DNA of 64,000 nucleotides from an uncultured Rhodospirillaceae bacterium (GTDB lineage Bacteria; Pseudomonadota; Alphaproteobacteria; Azospirillales; Azospirillaceae), in NCBI GenBank assembly GCA_937927415.1, contig CALBDS010000004.1, positions 248,001 through 312,000 on the forward strand, in the 5' to 3' direction. The position numbers and the translations under genes are program-made. Below, in pieces: positions 8,743-16,753 of this stretch; within the stretch, counting starts at the first letter, position 1, and each line of letters begins with the position of its first letter. The notes under the pieces are model-generated. The model was not told the DNA's origin and made no database searches. It saw nothing but the letters and a program-made list of their open reading frames with translations.

Positions 8743-9944
8743 CCACCCGGCCGCTGCCGCTCCCGCGGCTGGCGGTCTTTCTGGGGCTGGTCGCGGCGGG
8801 GGCTGCCCCGGTGACGCTGAAATACGGCGGGCTGGGGCTGACCGCGGCCTATGTGATCGGGCTGATGGGCGCCGGTCTGGTCATCGCCGCCGTTTCCAGC
8901 CGAACCCTCCGGCTGCCGGACGGGCGGTGGCAGGCGGCGGTGCTGGGGGTGGCGCTGGCCGCGACCTTCGCCATCGGCTACCCCATTGCCCAGTCGGGCC
9001 TGCTCGGCCCCGGCAGCGACCGGGACGAGGCCCTGTCCATCGCCATCCAGGCCCTGCTGGAGGGGCGCTTTCCCTATTGGGAGCGCACCTATTTCAACAA
9101 CCCCATCTCGCCGCTGCCGGGCGCGCTGCTGATCGGCCTGCCGTTCCACCTGCTGGGCAGTGTCGCGGTGCAGAACCTCGTCATCACCCTGGCCGCGGGT
9201 GCCGCCCTGGGCCGTGCCCTGCGGGACGAGCCGGCGCGCTGGTTGCTGCTGGGGCTGGCGACGCTGGGGAACCCCGGTTTCATGCAGGATTACGTCACCG
9301 GCGGCGATTACGCAGTCAACGCCCTTTATGTCGGCGCGGCCCTGTGGGCCGCGGTGCGGGCGGTGGACGGCGGGCCGCCATGGCGGATGGCGCTGATGGC
9401 GGCACTGCTGGGGGTGGCGGTGTGTTCCCGCCCCATCCACGCCGTGGCCGGGGTGATCCTGGTCTGCCACGGCTGGCACCGCCGCGGGCCGGCGGCGGCC
9501 GTGGGGATGGCGGCGGTTCTGGCGGCGGTGAACGCGGCCCTGGTGCTGCCGTTCTACCTGTACGACCCGGCCGGCTTCTCACCGCTGCATGTCACCAACA
9601 AGCTTCCCGGCGGCTTTGCGTTCCTTCGTCCGGTCCTGCCGCTGGCCGCGGCGGCGGCCGTGGCGGTGCTGTCGTTCCGCCCCTTGCCGCCGTCCCGGCT
9701 GTTCGCGGTGCTGGCCACGGGCCTGGGCATCATGCTGGTGCCGGCGGCCCTGATCCTGGCCGGTCAGCAGCCGGGGGCCGGCGTGCGCGTGTGGACGGCC
9801 CCGCTGCTGTACATCCTGCCGGCGTTCCTGTGCGGTGCCGCGGCGGCGGTGCTGGGCGCGCCCGCCGGAAACCGTTACGTGAACGGCTTCAGGTTCGCCA
9901 GGAACTGTTCCGCCGACCGGCGCCAGGAGAAGCCCAGCGCGTAG
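8739..9944 (+). CDS. Polytopic membrane protein, possibly GT87-like, unknown function
   Basis: 401 residues with about ten hydrophobic segments, starting at a GTG that overlaps the pyk stop by 4 bases. An acidic loop after the third segment (GPGSDRDEALSIAIQALLEGR) followed by FPYWERTYFNNPISPLPG resembles the first periplasmic loop of GT-C membrane glycosyltransferases, so a polyprenyl-phosphate-sugar-using enzyme is possible. That assignment is inference only. Its last 70 bases overlap the 3' end of the convergent glycosyltransferase gene. Confidence 0.75.
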   Translation: MTTRPLPLPRLAVFLGLVAAGAAPVTLKYGGLGLTAAYVIGLMGAGLVIAAVSSRTLRLPDGRWQAAVLGVALAATFAIGYPIAQSGLLGPGSDRDEALSIAIQALLEGRFPYWERTYFNNPISPLPGALLIGLPFHLLGSVAVQNLVITLAAGAALGRALRDEPARWLLLGLATLGNPGFMQDYVTGGDYAVNALYVGAALWAAVRAVDGGPPWRMALMAALLGVAVCSRPIHAVAGVILVCHGWHRRGPAAAVGMAAVLAAVNAALVLPFYLYDPAGFSPLHVTNKLPGGFAFLRPVLPLAAAAAVAVLSFRPLPPSRLFAVLATGLGIMLVPAALILAGQQPGAGVRVWTAPLLYILPAFLCGAAAAVLGAPAGNRYVNGFRFARNCSADRRQEKPSA

Positions 9945-10873
9945 TCGCGGCAGCGTTCGGGCGGGATGGTCAGGGCGGTTTCCACCGCCTCGGCCAGATC
10001 CTCGCTCAGGCAGCCGGTGCCCGAGCCGTTCACCACGTCCAGCGGCCCCGGCACCGGGTACGCCGCCACCGGCACCCCCGAGGCCAGCGCCTCCAGCAGC
10101 ACCAGCCCGAAGGTGTCGGTGCGCGAGGGGAAGACGAACACGTCCGCCGCGGCGTAGTGACGGGCCAGATCCTCGCCGTGGCGGGCACCGGCCCAATGGA
10201 CCTCGGGGTATTTCGCCTCAAGCTCCGCCCGCGCCGGGCCGTCGCCCACCACCACCTTGGTGCCGGGCAGGTCCAGCTTCAGGAAATCCTCCAGGTTCTT
10301 TTCCACCGCCACCCGGCCGACATACAGGGAGATGGGCCGCGGCAGGTCGAGGAAGTTCTTGTCGCGCGGGCGGAACAGGTCGGTGTCCACCCCGCGGGTC
10401 CAGCGGCGGATGTTGGTGAAGCCGCGGGCCAGCAGATCCTGTTCGATGGACGGGGTGGCGACCATCACCGCCGACGCCGGCTTGTGGAACCGGCGCACCA
10501 CGGCATAGCTGAGCGCCAGCGGCACCGGCACCCGGTCGCGCACATATTCGGGAAAGCGCGTGTGATAGGCGGTGGTGAAGGGCACGCCCCGTTTCAGGCA
10601 CCAGCGCCGCGCGGCGAAGCCCAGCGGCCCTTCGGTGGCGATGTGGATGCAGTCGGGGCGCATGGCCTCGATCATCGCGCGCAGCCGCCGCCCGGCCCCC
10701 AGCGCCAGCCGGATTTCCGGGTATGTCGGCATGGGCACGGTGCGGAAACGGTCCGGCCCGATCACCTCCACCGTGTGGCCCATGGCTTCAAGCTCGGCGC
10801 GGACGGTGGAGATGGTGCGCACGACGCCGTTGACCTGCGGCATCCAGGCGTCGGTGACGATCAGGATGTTCAC
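9875..10873 (-). CDS. GT4-family glycosyltransferase, probably acting on a lipid
   Basis: 332 residues with a two-Rossmann GT-B fold. The N-terminus VNILIVTDAWMPQVNG and C-terminal PSRTDTFGLVLLEALASGVP (sugar-nucleotide site) are typical of GT4 enzymes related to diacylglycerol or mannosyl transferases. The GTG start at 10873 overlaps the TGA of the upstream phosphoesterase gene by 4 bases, so the two are co-translated. In several alphaproteobacteria a PlcP-type phospholipase C and a GT4 (Agt) form an operon that replaces phospholipids by glycolipids under phosphate limitation. This pair has that layout, but the acceptor cannot be read from the sequence. The open frame extends upstream to 11206 only as antisense-frame artefact. 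Confidence 0.85.
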   Translation of the reverse strand: MNILIVTDAWMPQVNGVVRTISTVRAELEAMGHTVEVIGPDRFRTVPMPTYPEIRLALGAGRRLRAMIEAMRPDCIHIATEGPLGFAARRWCLKRGVPFTTAYHTRFPEYVRDRVPVPLALSYAVVRRFHKPASAVMVATPSIEQDLLARGFTNIRRWTRGVDTDLFRPRDKNFLDLPRPISLYVGRVAVEKNLEDFLKLDLPGTKVVVGDGPARAELEAKYPEVHWAGARHGEDLARHYAAADVFVFPSRTDTFGLVLLEALASGVPVAAYPVPGPLDVVNGSGTGCLSEDLAEAVETALTIPPERCRDYALGFSWRRSAEQFLANLKPFT

Positions 10874-11700
10874 GCCGCTTCCGTCCGTTCCGGCATGGGT
10901 GTCGGGGCGGGAAGAACGGGCACGGCGGAATCGGGCGGTGAGCGCCCGGCCAAAACCTCCGCCCAGCGGATGATTTCCAGCGTACCGTTGGCGTGCTCCA
11001 CCAAAGCGGTGCAGGATTCGACCCAATCGCCGTCGTTGCAATAGAGGACACCCTCGATGGTGCGCATTTCCGCGCTGTGGATGTGGCCGCAGATGATGCC
11101 GTCGATCTGGCGGCGGCGGGCTTCCTCGGCCAGCGCGTGTTCGTACTGGCCGATGAACTCCACCGCCGTCTTGGCCTTGTGCTTGAGGTAGGCCGACAGC
11201 GACCAATAGGGGAAACCCAGCTTGCGCCGCGCCCAGTTGAAGCCGGTGTTGATCTGAAGCAGCAGCACATAGGCGTGGTCGCCGATCAGCGCCAGCCAGC
11301 GGGCGTATTTCACCACCGCGTCGAACTGGTCGCCGTGGAGCACCAGGAAGCGGCGGCCGTCGGCGGTGGTGTGCTCGGCCTCCGACACCACATGCACGCC
11401 GCCGAAGGTCAGGCCCAGATAATCCCGCGCCGCCTCGTCATGGTTGCCGGGGACATAGAAGACCTTGGCCCCCTTGCGCGCCCGGCGCAGCACCTTCTGC
11501 ACCACGTCGTTGTGGGCCTGCGGCCAGTACCAGCCTTTGCGCAGCCGCCAGCCGTCCACAATGTCCCCGACCAGATAGAGATAGTCGGATTCGTTGTGCT
11601 TGAGGAAATCCAGCAGAATGTCGGCCTTGCACCCGCGGGTCCCCAGATGGACATCGGAGATCCAGATGCTTCGGTACCGTTTAACGGACGCCGCCCCCAT
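10870..11700 (-). CDS. Metallophosphoesterase, PlcP / UDP-2,3-diacylglucosamine diphosphatase-like
   Basis: Calcineurin-like two-metal phosphoesterase of 276 residues. Ligand motifs appear in order: SDVHLG, VGDIVDGW, PGNHDE, LHGDQFD and GHIHSAE. Such proteins are often annotated as LpxH-like, but the length, the WYWPQAHNDVVQK segment and the coupling to a GT4 gene fit better with PlcP, the phospholipase C used in phosphate-stress lipid remodelling. That would give diacylglycerol, the substrate of the neighbouring glycosyltransferase. Both possibilities stay open. It is first in a two-gene operon behind the promoter at 11749-11777, and divergent from a diacylglycerol-kinase-family gene. I see no convincing Pho box. 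Confidence 0.85.
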   Translation of the reverse strand: MGAASVKRYRSIWISDVHLGTRGCKADILLDFLKHNESDYLYLVGDIVDGWRLRKGWYWPQAHNDVVQKVLRRARKGAKVFYVPGNHDEAARDYLGLTFGGVHVVSEAEHTTADGRRFLVLHGDQFDAVVKYARWLALIGDHAYVLLLQINTGFNWARRKLGFPYWSLSAYLKHKAKTAVEFIGQYEHALAEEARRRQIDGIICGHIHSAEMRTIEGVLYCNDGDWVESCTALVEHANGTLEIIRWAEVLAGRSPPDSAVPVLPAPTPMPERTEAA

Positions 11701-11748
11701 GCACCCCGCTCCGTCGCTGTTGGCAGGACAAAGACCAAGACACCGGCC

Positions 11749-11777
11749 CCTATATAGGAAAGAAAAATCTTTGGCAA
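11749..11777 (-). promoter_or_regulatory. Sigma-70-type promoter for the phosphoesterase-glycosyltransferase operon
   Basis: On the minus strand TTGCCA (11777-11772) and TATAGG (11754-11749) are 17 bp apart; the -10 region lies in the palindrome CCTATATAGG. It is 49 bases before the ATG at 11700, in a strikingly AT-rich intergenic region. Confidence 0.55.
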
Positions 11778-11796
11778 TCCTTTGCTTTTACCAAAG
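11769..11796. repeat. Inverted repeat in the phosphoesterase/lipid-kinase intergenic region
   Basis: CTTTGG (11769-11774) and CCAAAG (11791-11796) with a 16-nt centre, overlapping the -35 element of the minus-strand promoter. A possible operator for a regulator of the divergent genes. Confidence 0.35.
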
Positions 11797-11898
11797 GCTC
11801 CTTATATGTTCATCGGGTTTTCTTGAAAGATTTATTTATCATTACTGAAACAAACTCGTAACACTTCACCTCTTCCATCATCCGAGGCCCGCCGTCCC

Positions 11899-12849
11899 GT
11901 GACGTTCCCACCGCCACCCGCCCGCCGCCGCCTGCTCGTCATCCACAACCCCGTCGCCGGTGCCCGCCGCGCCCGCCGGCTGGCCGCGGTCATCGCCGCG
12001 CTGGGGGAACGCCATGGGGTGGAGGTGACCGTCCGGGCCACCACCCGCCGCGGCGATGCCGAGGCCATGGCCGCCGGCCTCACCACCACCGGACCATCAT
12101 CCCCGGCCCCATGGGATGCCGTGGCGGTGGCCGGCGGCGACGGCACCATCAACGAGGCGATCAACGGAATGATGGGGGGAATGATGGGGGGTGGCCCGGT
12201 CCCCCTGCCCTTCGCCGTGGTGCCGCTGGGCACGGCCAACGTGCTGGCCCATGAGCTGGGGCTGCCGTTCGACGCCGCCGGGGTGGCCGACACGCTGGCC
12301 CTGGGGCGGGTGCAGCCGGTGCATCTGGGCACCGCCAACGGGCGTTGCTTTGCCATGATGGCCGGGGTGGGGCTGGATGCCCATGTGGTGGAAGGGGTCG
12401 ATCCCGCCCTGAAACGCCGGATCGGCAAGGGGGCCTATGTGCTGGAAACGCTCCGGCGGCTGGCCTGTCCCCGTGGCGGGCGCTACCGCATCACGGTGGG
12501 CAACACGGTGCACGAGGCAGCGGCGGCCATCGCCGCCAACGGCCATTTCTACGGCGGCACCTTCGTCTGCGCCCCCGACGCGCGGCTGACCGACCCCACG
12601 CTGCACCTGTGCCGTTTCGAGCGGTCCGGGCGGTGGAACGCGCTGCGCTACGTGGTGGGGGTGACAACCGGCCTGGTGCGCCGGTTTCCCGACGTGCCCG
12701 TCGAACCCGTCACCGCCCTGCGCATCGACGGGCCGGAGGGGGAGCCGGTGCAGGGCGACGGCGACATCATCGCCCGACTGCCGGTCACGATCGGGGTGCA
12801 CCCGCGCACGCTGCCCATGCTGGTGCCGATGCTGACGCCGGCGGAGTAA
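11899..12849 (+). CDS. Diacylglycerol kinase-family lipid kinase
   Basis: 316 residues of the DgkB/YegS type. The nucleotide-binding region carries NPVAG, the glycine-rich VAGGDGTINEAI and the PLGTANVLAHELG signature. Members phosphorylate diacylglycerol, sphingosine-like or related lipids at the inner membrane surface. The start is a GTG at 11899 without a clear Shine-Dalgarno sequence. The divergent operon encodes a possible phospholipase C and glycosyltransferase, so this kinase could return diacylglycerol to phosphatidic acid. That link is inference from position. Confidence 0.88.
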   Translation: MTFPPPPARRRLLVIHNPVAGARRARRLAAVIAALGERHGVEVTVRATTRRGDAEAMAAGLTTTGPSSPAPWDAVAVAGGDGTINEAINGMMGGMMGGGPVPLPFAVVPLGTANVLAHELGLPFDAAGVADTLALGRVQPVHLGTANGRCFAMMAGVGLDAHVVEGVDPALKRRIGKGAYVLETLRRLACPRGGRYRITVGNTVHEAAAAIAANGHFYGGTFVCAPDARLTDPTLHLCRFERSGRWNALRYVVGVTTGLVRRFPDVPVEPVTALRIDGPEGEPVQGDGDIIARLPVTIGVHPRTLPMLVPMLTPAE

Positions 12850-12950
12850 TCCATCGTGCTTTTCCGGTGCTGGATGAAAACGCGCGGCCGGCTGTTCATC
12901 TCATCAGGAGGGGAGGCTTCCCCCCTTTGCGCGTCCGCTGGAGAACCCCC

Positions 12951-13424
12951 ATGGTCAAGCACCGTCTGATTCTTGCCGTTCTCGCTGGCCTTCTGGCCGC
13001 CTCGCCGGCTTTGGCCGACCGGGGGGGACGCGACCACGACGACGACCGCGGACCGCCGGGCTGGGATCGCGGCCACGGGCGTGATTGGGATCATGGACGC
13101 GGGCACGGTTGGGGGCATGGCCGTCATGACGACGACTGGCGCCGCGGGCCGCCGGTGGTGGTGGTGCCGCCGCCCCCGCCGCCGCGGGTGGTCTATGCGC
13201 CGCCGCCGCGGGTCTATTACCTCGACCCCTACCCCAGCTATCCCATCGTGATCGGCCGCCCGCTGCCCCGCGGCATCCGCTATCACCCGGTTCCGATGAT
13301 GGTGATGCAGCAGATGCCGGTGTGCCGCAGCGGGGTGGAATGCATCATGGTGGGCACCGACATGCTGATCCTCGACGCCGTGCACGGCGTTGTGCGCGAC
13401 ATCGTGTACGGCGCCGGACGCTGA
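12951..13424 (+). CDS. Secreted Asp/His/Gly-rich protein of unknown function
   Basis: 157 residues. A clear Sec signal peptide (MVKHRLILAVLAGLLAASPALA) would be cleaved before DRGG. The mature protein begins with about 45 residues of alternating Asp, His, Gly, Arg and Trp (such as RGHGRDWDHGRGHGWGHG). A VVVVPPPPPPRVVYAPPP proline tract and a Tyr/Pro segment follow, then a C-terminal part with two cysteines (VCRSGVEC) that may form a disulfide. The composition suggests a metal-binding or envelope-associated periplasmic protein. No family is recognised. The ATG was chosen for the signal peptide and GGAGA upstream; the longer open frame through the lipid-kinase gene is a shadow. Confidence 0.8.
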   Translation: MVKHRLILAVLAGLLAASPALADRGGRDHDDDRGPPGWDRGHGRDWDHGRGHGWGHGRHDDDWRRGPPVVVVPPPPPPRVVYAPPPRVYYLDPYPSYPIVIGRPLPRGIRYHPVPMMVMQQMPVCRSGVECIMVGTDMLILDAVHGVVRDIVYGAGR

Positions 13425-13461
13425 GCCGCCAAAACACCAAGGGCCGCACATTCAGGGCAAT

Positions 13462-13487
13462 CCCCCTCCCCCCGGCGGGGAGAGGGG
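13462..13487. repeat. Short GC-rich palindrome, related to the 45.2-kb repeat
   Basis: CCCCCTCCCCCC and GGCGGGGAGAGGGG face each other between two convergent genes. The core CGGGGAGAGGGG recurs in both arms of the large element at 45213-45385, suggesting a dispersed intergenic repeat. It may also serve as a bidirectional terminator. Confidence 0.5.
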
Positions 13488-13496
13488 AAAGGTCCC

Positions 13497-14855
13497 CTAC
13501 ATCCCGGCAATGGTCATGCCGTCGATGCGGATGGTGGGGGCGTCCATGCCGTAGCGCAGTTCCAAGTCGCTGGCCGGTTCCAGGTTGAGGAACATGTCCT
13601 TCAGATTGCCCGCCACGGTGATTTCGCTGACGGGATAGGCGATCCGGCCCTTTTCGATCCAGAAGCCGCTGGCGCCGCGGCTGTAGTCGCCGGTCACACC
13701 GTTGACCCCCGACCCCATCAGTTCGGTGACGTAGAAACCGTCCTCGATCTCACCGATCAGGTCTTCGGGGCTACGCGGACCGGGGGCCATGGTGACATTC
13801 GACGGCGCCGGGCCGGGCGGGCCGGAGGTGCCGCGCGACGCGTGCCCCGTGGGCGCCAGCCCCAGTTGCCGGGCCGAGCGCAGGTCCAGAAGCCACGTGG
13901 TCAGCCGCCCGTTCTCGATCAGGTTGCGGCGGACCACCGGCAGACCCTCCGCATCGAAGGGACGGGAGCGCAGGCCGCGGCGGACAAAGGGATCGTCGAT
14001 GATGTTGACGGTTTCGGGGAAGATCACCTGCCCCATCTTGTCCTTGAGGAAGCTGGTGCCACGCGCAATCGACGGGCCGCTGATGGCGCCGGTCAGATGG
14101 CCCAGGATGCCGCGCGACACCCGCGGGTCATAGACCACCGGCACCCGGCAGCTTTTCACCTTGCGCGGGTTCAGCCGGCCGACCGCCTTTTCCCCCGCCT
14201 CGCGGCCGATGGATTCGGGCGTGCGCAGGTCGCTGGCATAGACCTTGGAATCGAACCCGTAATCCCGCTCCATGCCGGTGCCGGTCCCGGCCAGCACCGA
14301 CACCGACAGCGACCGCCGCGACACCGCATAGGTGCCGGCGAAGCCGTTGGACGCGGCGATGGCGATGGTGGAGCGGCTCCACGAGGCGTCCGCCCCTTCG
14401 GAATTGGTGACCCCGGCGACCGCCAGGGCGGTTTCCTCGGCGATGCGGGCCTGCTCGATCATCTCTTCCGACGACGGTTCGGCGGGATCGCAGCAATCCA
14501 TGTCGGGCCAGTCGGTGGTGATCTGCGCCGGATCGGCGATGCCGCAGAAGGGATCCTCCGGCACCACGCGGGCCATGGACACCGCCCGCTCCACCAGTCC
14601 GGCCAGCGCCTCGGCGCTGCGGTCCGATGACGAGACGATGGCCTGCCGCCGCCCGACGAACACCCGCAGGCCCAGGTCGCCGGATTCGGACCGCTCCAGC
14701 CGTTCCGGCCGTCCCAGCCGCTGGGACAGGGACAGGGCGGCGGAATCGAACAGCACCGCGTCCGCCGCATCGGCGCCGGCCCGGCGCGCCCGTCCGATCA
14801 GGTCGTCGAGCAGGCCCAGCACGTCGCCCGTCGGCGGGGAAGAGGAAGAGGTCAT
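13497..14855 (-). CDS. pmbA: TldD/PmbA-family protease subunit PmbA (TldE)
   Basis: 452 residues, the normal PmbA length. With TldD it forms a cytoplasmic heteromeric metalloprotease that trims peptides such as microcins and degrades unfolded peptides. In known complexes TldD carries the HExxxH zinc site and PmbA lacks it; none is seen here. Family landmarks include SESGDLGLRVFVGRRQAIVS, GGxxA-type SRGTSGPPGP and the C-terminal GVNGVTGDYSRGASGFWIE with ITVAGNLKDMF. No tldD lies in the window, as is common because the two genes are usually unlinked. Confidence 0.93.
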   Translation of the reverse strand: MTSSSSPPTGDVLGLLDDLIGRARRAGADAADAVLFDSAALSLSQRLGRPERLERSESGDLGLRVFVGRRQAIVSSSDRSAEALAGLVERAVSMARVVPEDPFCGIADPAQITTDWPDMDCCDPAEPSSEEMIEQARIAEETALAVAGVTNSEGADASWSRSTIAIAASNGFAGTYAVSRRSLSVSVLAGTGTGMERDYGFDSKVYASDLRTPESIGREAGEKAVGRLNPRKVKSCRVPVVYDPRVSRGILGHLTGAISGPSIARGTSFLKDKMGQVIFPETVNIIDDPFVRRGLRSRPFDAEGLPVVRRNLIENGRLTTWLLDLRSARQLGLAPTGHASRGTSGPPGPAPSNVTMAPGPRSPEDLIGEIEDGFYVTELMGSGVNGVTGDYSRGASGFWIEKGRIAYPVSEITVAGNLKDMFLNLEPASDLELRYGMDAPTIRIDGMTIAGM

Positions 14856-14985
14856 CCAAAAATCTCCGGTCTGTCCGCGTCGTCAAACCCTGTCGGGGTG
14901 GTTCCCCCGTGGGGGCCGTATCCAAATCCAATGTGGGGGGCGGGGCCGGGACAGCACAAGCCCCCCACGGCCCCAGCCTGCCCCA

Positions 14986-16137
14986 TCAGCCCTTTTGGCG
15001 CCAGGCGATCAGGCGCCGGGCGGCCTCGGCGATCACCGATTCCGCCCCGGCGAAGGAAAAGCGCACGAAATGCCGCCCGCGCGCCGGGTCGAAATCGATG
15101 CCGGGGGTGGCGGCGATGCCGGTGTCTTCCAGCAGGCGGCGGCAAAAGGCCTCGCTGTCGTCGGTCATGTCCGACACGTCGGCGTAGATGTAAAAGGCGC
15201 CGTCCGCCGGGGCCAGCCGGGTGAACCCGGCCTTGGGCAACTCCTCCAGCAGCAGGGCGCGGTTGCGGGCGTAACGGGCGACGTGGCCGTCCAGTTCCTG
15301 CGTGCAGTCGAACGCCGCCACCCCGGCCATCTGCGACAGGGTGGGGGCGGAAATGAACAGGTTCTGCGCCAGACATTCCACCGGCCGCACCAGTTCCGGC
15401 GGCAGCACCATCCAGCCCAGCCGCCAGCCGGTCATGGAAAAATATTTGGAGAAGCTGTTGACCACGATGGCGCGCTCGCTGACCTCGGCGGCGGTGACCG
15501 CCTCGGCGCCATAGGTCAGGCCGTGATAGATCTCGTCCGACACCAGCCGCACGCCGCGGGCCTCGCACCAGCGGGCCAGCGCCGTCAGATCCTCCCGGCT
15601 CAGCATGGTGCCGGTGGGGTTGGCCGGGCTGGCGACGATCAGCCCCTGCACCGGGCGGTCCAGCTTTTCCAGCAGTTCGACGGTGGGCTGAAACCCGGTT
15701 TCCGGCCCGGTGGGCAGTTCCACCGGCTCCACCCCGATGGCGGTCAGCGTGTGGCGGTAGGCGGGATAGCTGGGCGACGCCATGGCCACCCGGTCGCCGG
15801 GATCGAACGCGGCCAGGAACCCCAATTGGAAAGCACCGCTGGACCCGGTGGTGACGGCGATGCGCTGGTCGTCCACCGTCACACCGTAGCGGTCCCGGTA
15901 CCAGCGGGCGATGGCGGCGCGCAGCGGCGGGATGCCCAGCGCGTCGGTGTAGCCCAGCTTGTCGGCGTCGAGTGCGGCGTGGGCGGCGTCCAGAACGCCC
16001 TTGGGCGCGCCGGTTGACGGCTGACCCACTTCCAGATGCAGCACATCCAGCCCGGCCCGTTCGCGGGCGAAGGCGGCGCGCATCACCTCCATCACGAAAA
16101 AGGGTGGAATGGCGCCGCGCTTGGACCCTTGCATCAC
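14986..16137 (-). CDS. Class I/II pyridoxal-phosphate aminotransferase
   Basis: 383 residues, fold type I. The PLP lysine lies in NSFSKYFSMTGWRLGW. Other landmarks are GQPSTGAPKGVLDA, the substrate loop GYTDALGIPPLRAAIA, SPANPTGTMLS and the PLP-binding DEIYHGL. C-terminal GIDFDPARGRHFVRFSF carries the carboxylate-binding arginine. The subgroup is close to aspartate/aromatic aminotransferases, but the amino donor cannot be read from the sequence. The second codon is also ATG, so the start may be 16134. It stands alone between pmbA and a small membrane-protein gene. Confidence 0.93.
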   Translation of the reverse strand: MMQGSKRGAIPPFFVMEVMRAAFARERAGLDVLHLEVGQPSTGAPKGVLDAAHAALDADKLGYTDALGIPPLRAAIARWYRDRYGVTVDDQRIAVTTGSSGAFQLGFLAAFDPGDRVAMASPSYPAYRHTLTAIGVEPVELPTGPETGFQPTVELLEKLDRPVQGLIVASPANPTGTMLSREDLTALARWCEARGVRLVSDEIYHGLTYGAEAVTAAEVSERAIVVNSFSKYFSMTGWRLGWMVLPPELVRPVECLAQNLFISAPTLSQMAGVAAFDCTQELDGHVARYARNRALLLEELPKAGFTRLAPADGAFYIYADVSDMTDDSEAFCRRLLEDTGIAATPGIDFDPARGRHFVRFSFAGAESVIAEAARRLIAWRQKG

Positions 16138-16187
16138 CGTTTGCCCCCGATGGTTGGCACATCAACAGAAGGCAGACGAGCATAAGG

Positions 16188-16240
16188 AGGGGGCGGGGTT
16201 CAGGCAACCGTGCAGCCGTTGCCAGCCCCGCCCTTTTTCA
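16188..16240. terminator. Nested bidirectional stem-loop
   Basis: GGGCGGGG pairs with CCCCGCCC, and within it GGCAAC pairs with GTTGCC. A T-run follows on the plus strand only (CTTTTT). It lies directly downstream of the minus-strand gene ending at 16248 and is the obvious place for its transcript to end. Confidence 0.5.
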
Positions 16241-16247
16241 CCCCGGA

Positions 16248-16568
16248 TCAGGCCACCGCCGGGGCCTCACGCGCCGAAACGATGCCCAGCTTCGTGCGGG
16301 CCAGCGCGTTCAGATCCTCGGTGTCGGCGAGCTGATAGCCCTTTTCGATCAGGCGGTTGGTGTAGCTCTTGTTGTAGAGGAACGCCGCGATGATCCCCGC
16401 CAGCCCGCCGGTGAACAGGCACAGGACGAACAGGATCAGGCCGAACAGCCAATCACCGCGGAACAGGGCCGGGAAGAACCCGAAAAAGAGCGTGGTCCAG
16501 CTGAAACCCACGAAACCCTTCTTCACCAGACCCGTTTGCGGGTGCTGCAAGCGAACGACCGTTGCCAT
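16248..16568 (-). CDS. Small two-helix membrane protein, HrgC/DUF2628-like
   Basis: 106 residues. The N-terminus VRLQHPQTGLVKKGFVGFSWTTLFFGFFP leads into a hydrophobic stretch broken by FRGDW, then a second helix LIAFVLCLFTGG-type segment and a short cytoplasmic tail. The GFSWTTLFFGFFPALFRGDW pattern is shared by small proteins often called HrgC or DUF2628; their role is unknown. Both flanking spacers are AT-rich for this genome. Confidence 0.75.
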   Translation of the reverse strand: MATVVRLQHPQTGLVKKGFVGFSWTTLFFGFFPALFRGDWLFGLILFVLCLFTGGLAGIIAAFLYNKSYTNRLIEKGYQLADTEDLNALARTKLGIVSAREAPAVA

Positions 16569-16753
16569 TGTTTAATCCTTATCATGAAAGACAATATTTC
16601 AACAGCAAAGGCTAGGCACGCAACATCGGCGAAACAAGGGAAGGATCAAGGAAAGGAATGAATTTCTTCAGATCCTTTCCTTGCCAGATTATTTGAATAT
16701 TATTCCTGATCTTTTGTTGTTTTTTTGCCTTGCGCTGCGAAAGAGTCAGGCCC

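Noticed and set aside
11701..11898. Pho box in the phosphoesterase/lipid-kinase spacer
   Set aside because: No pair of CTGTCA-like direct repeats with 11-bp periodicity could be found on either strand.
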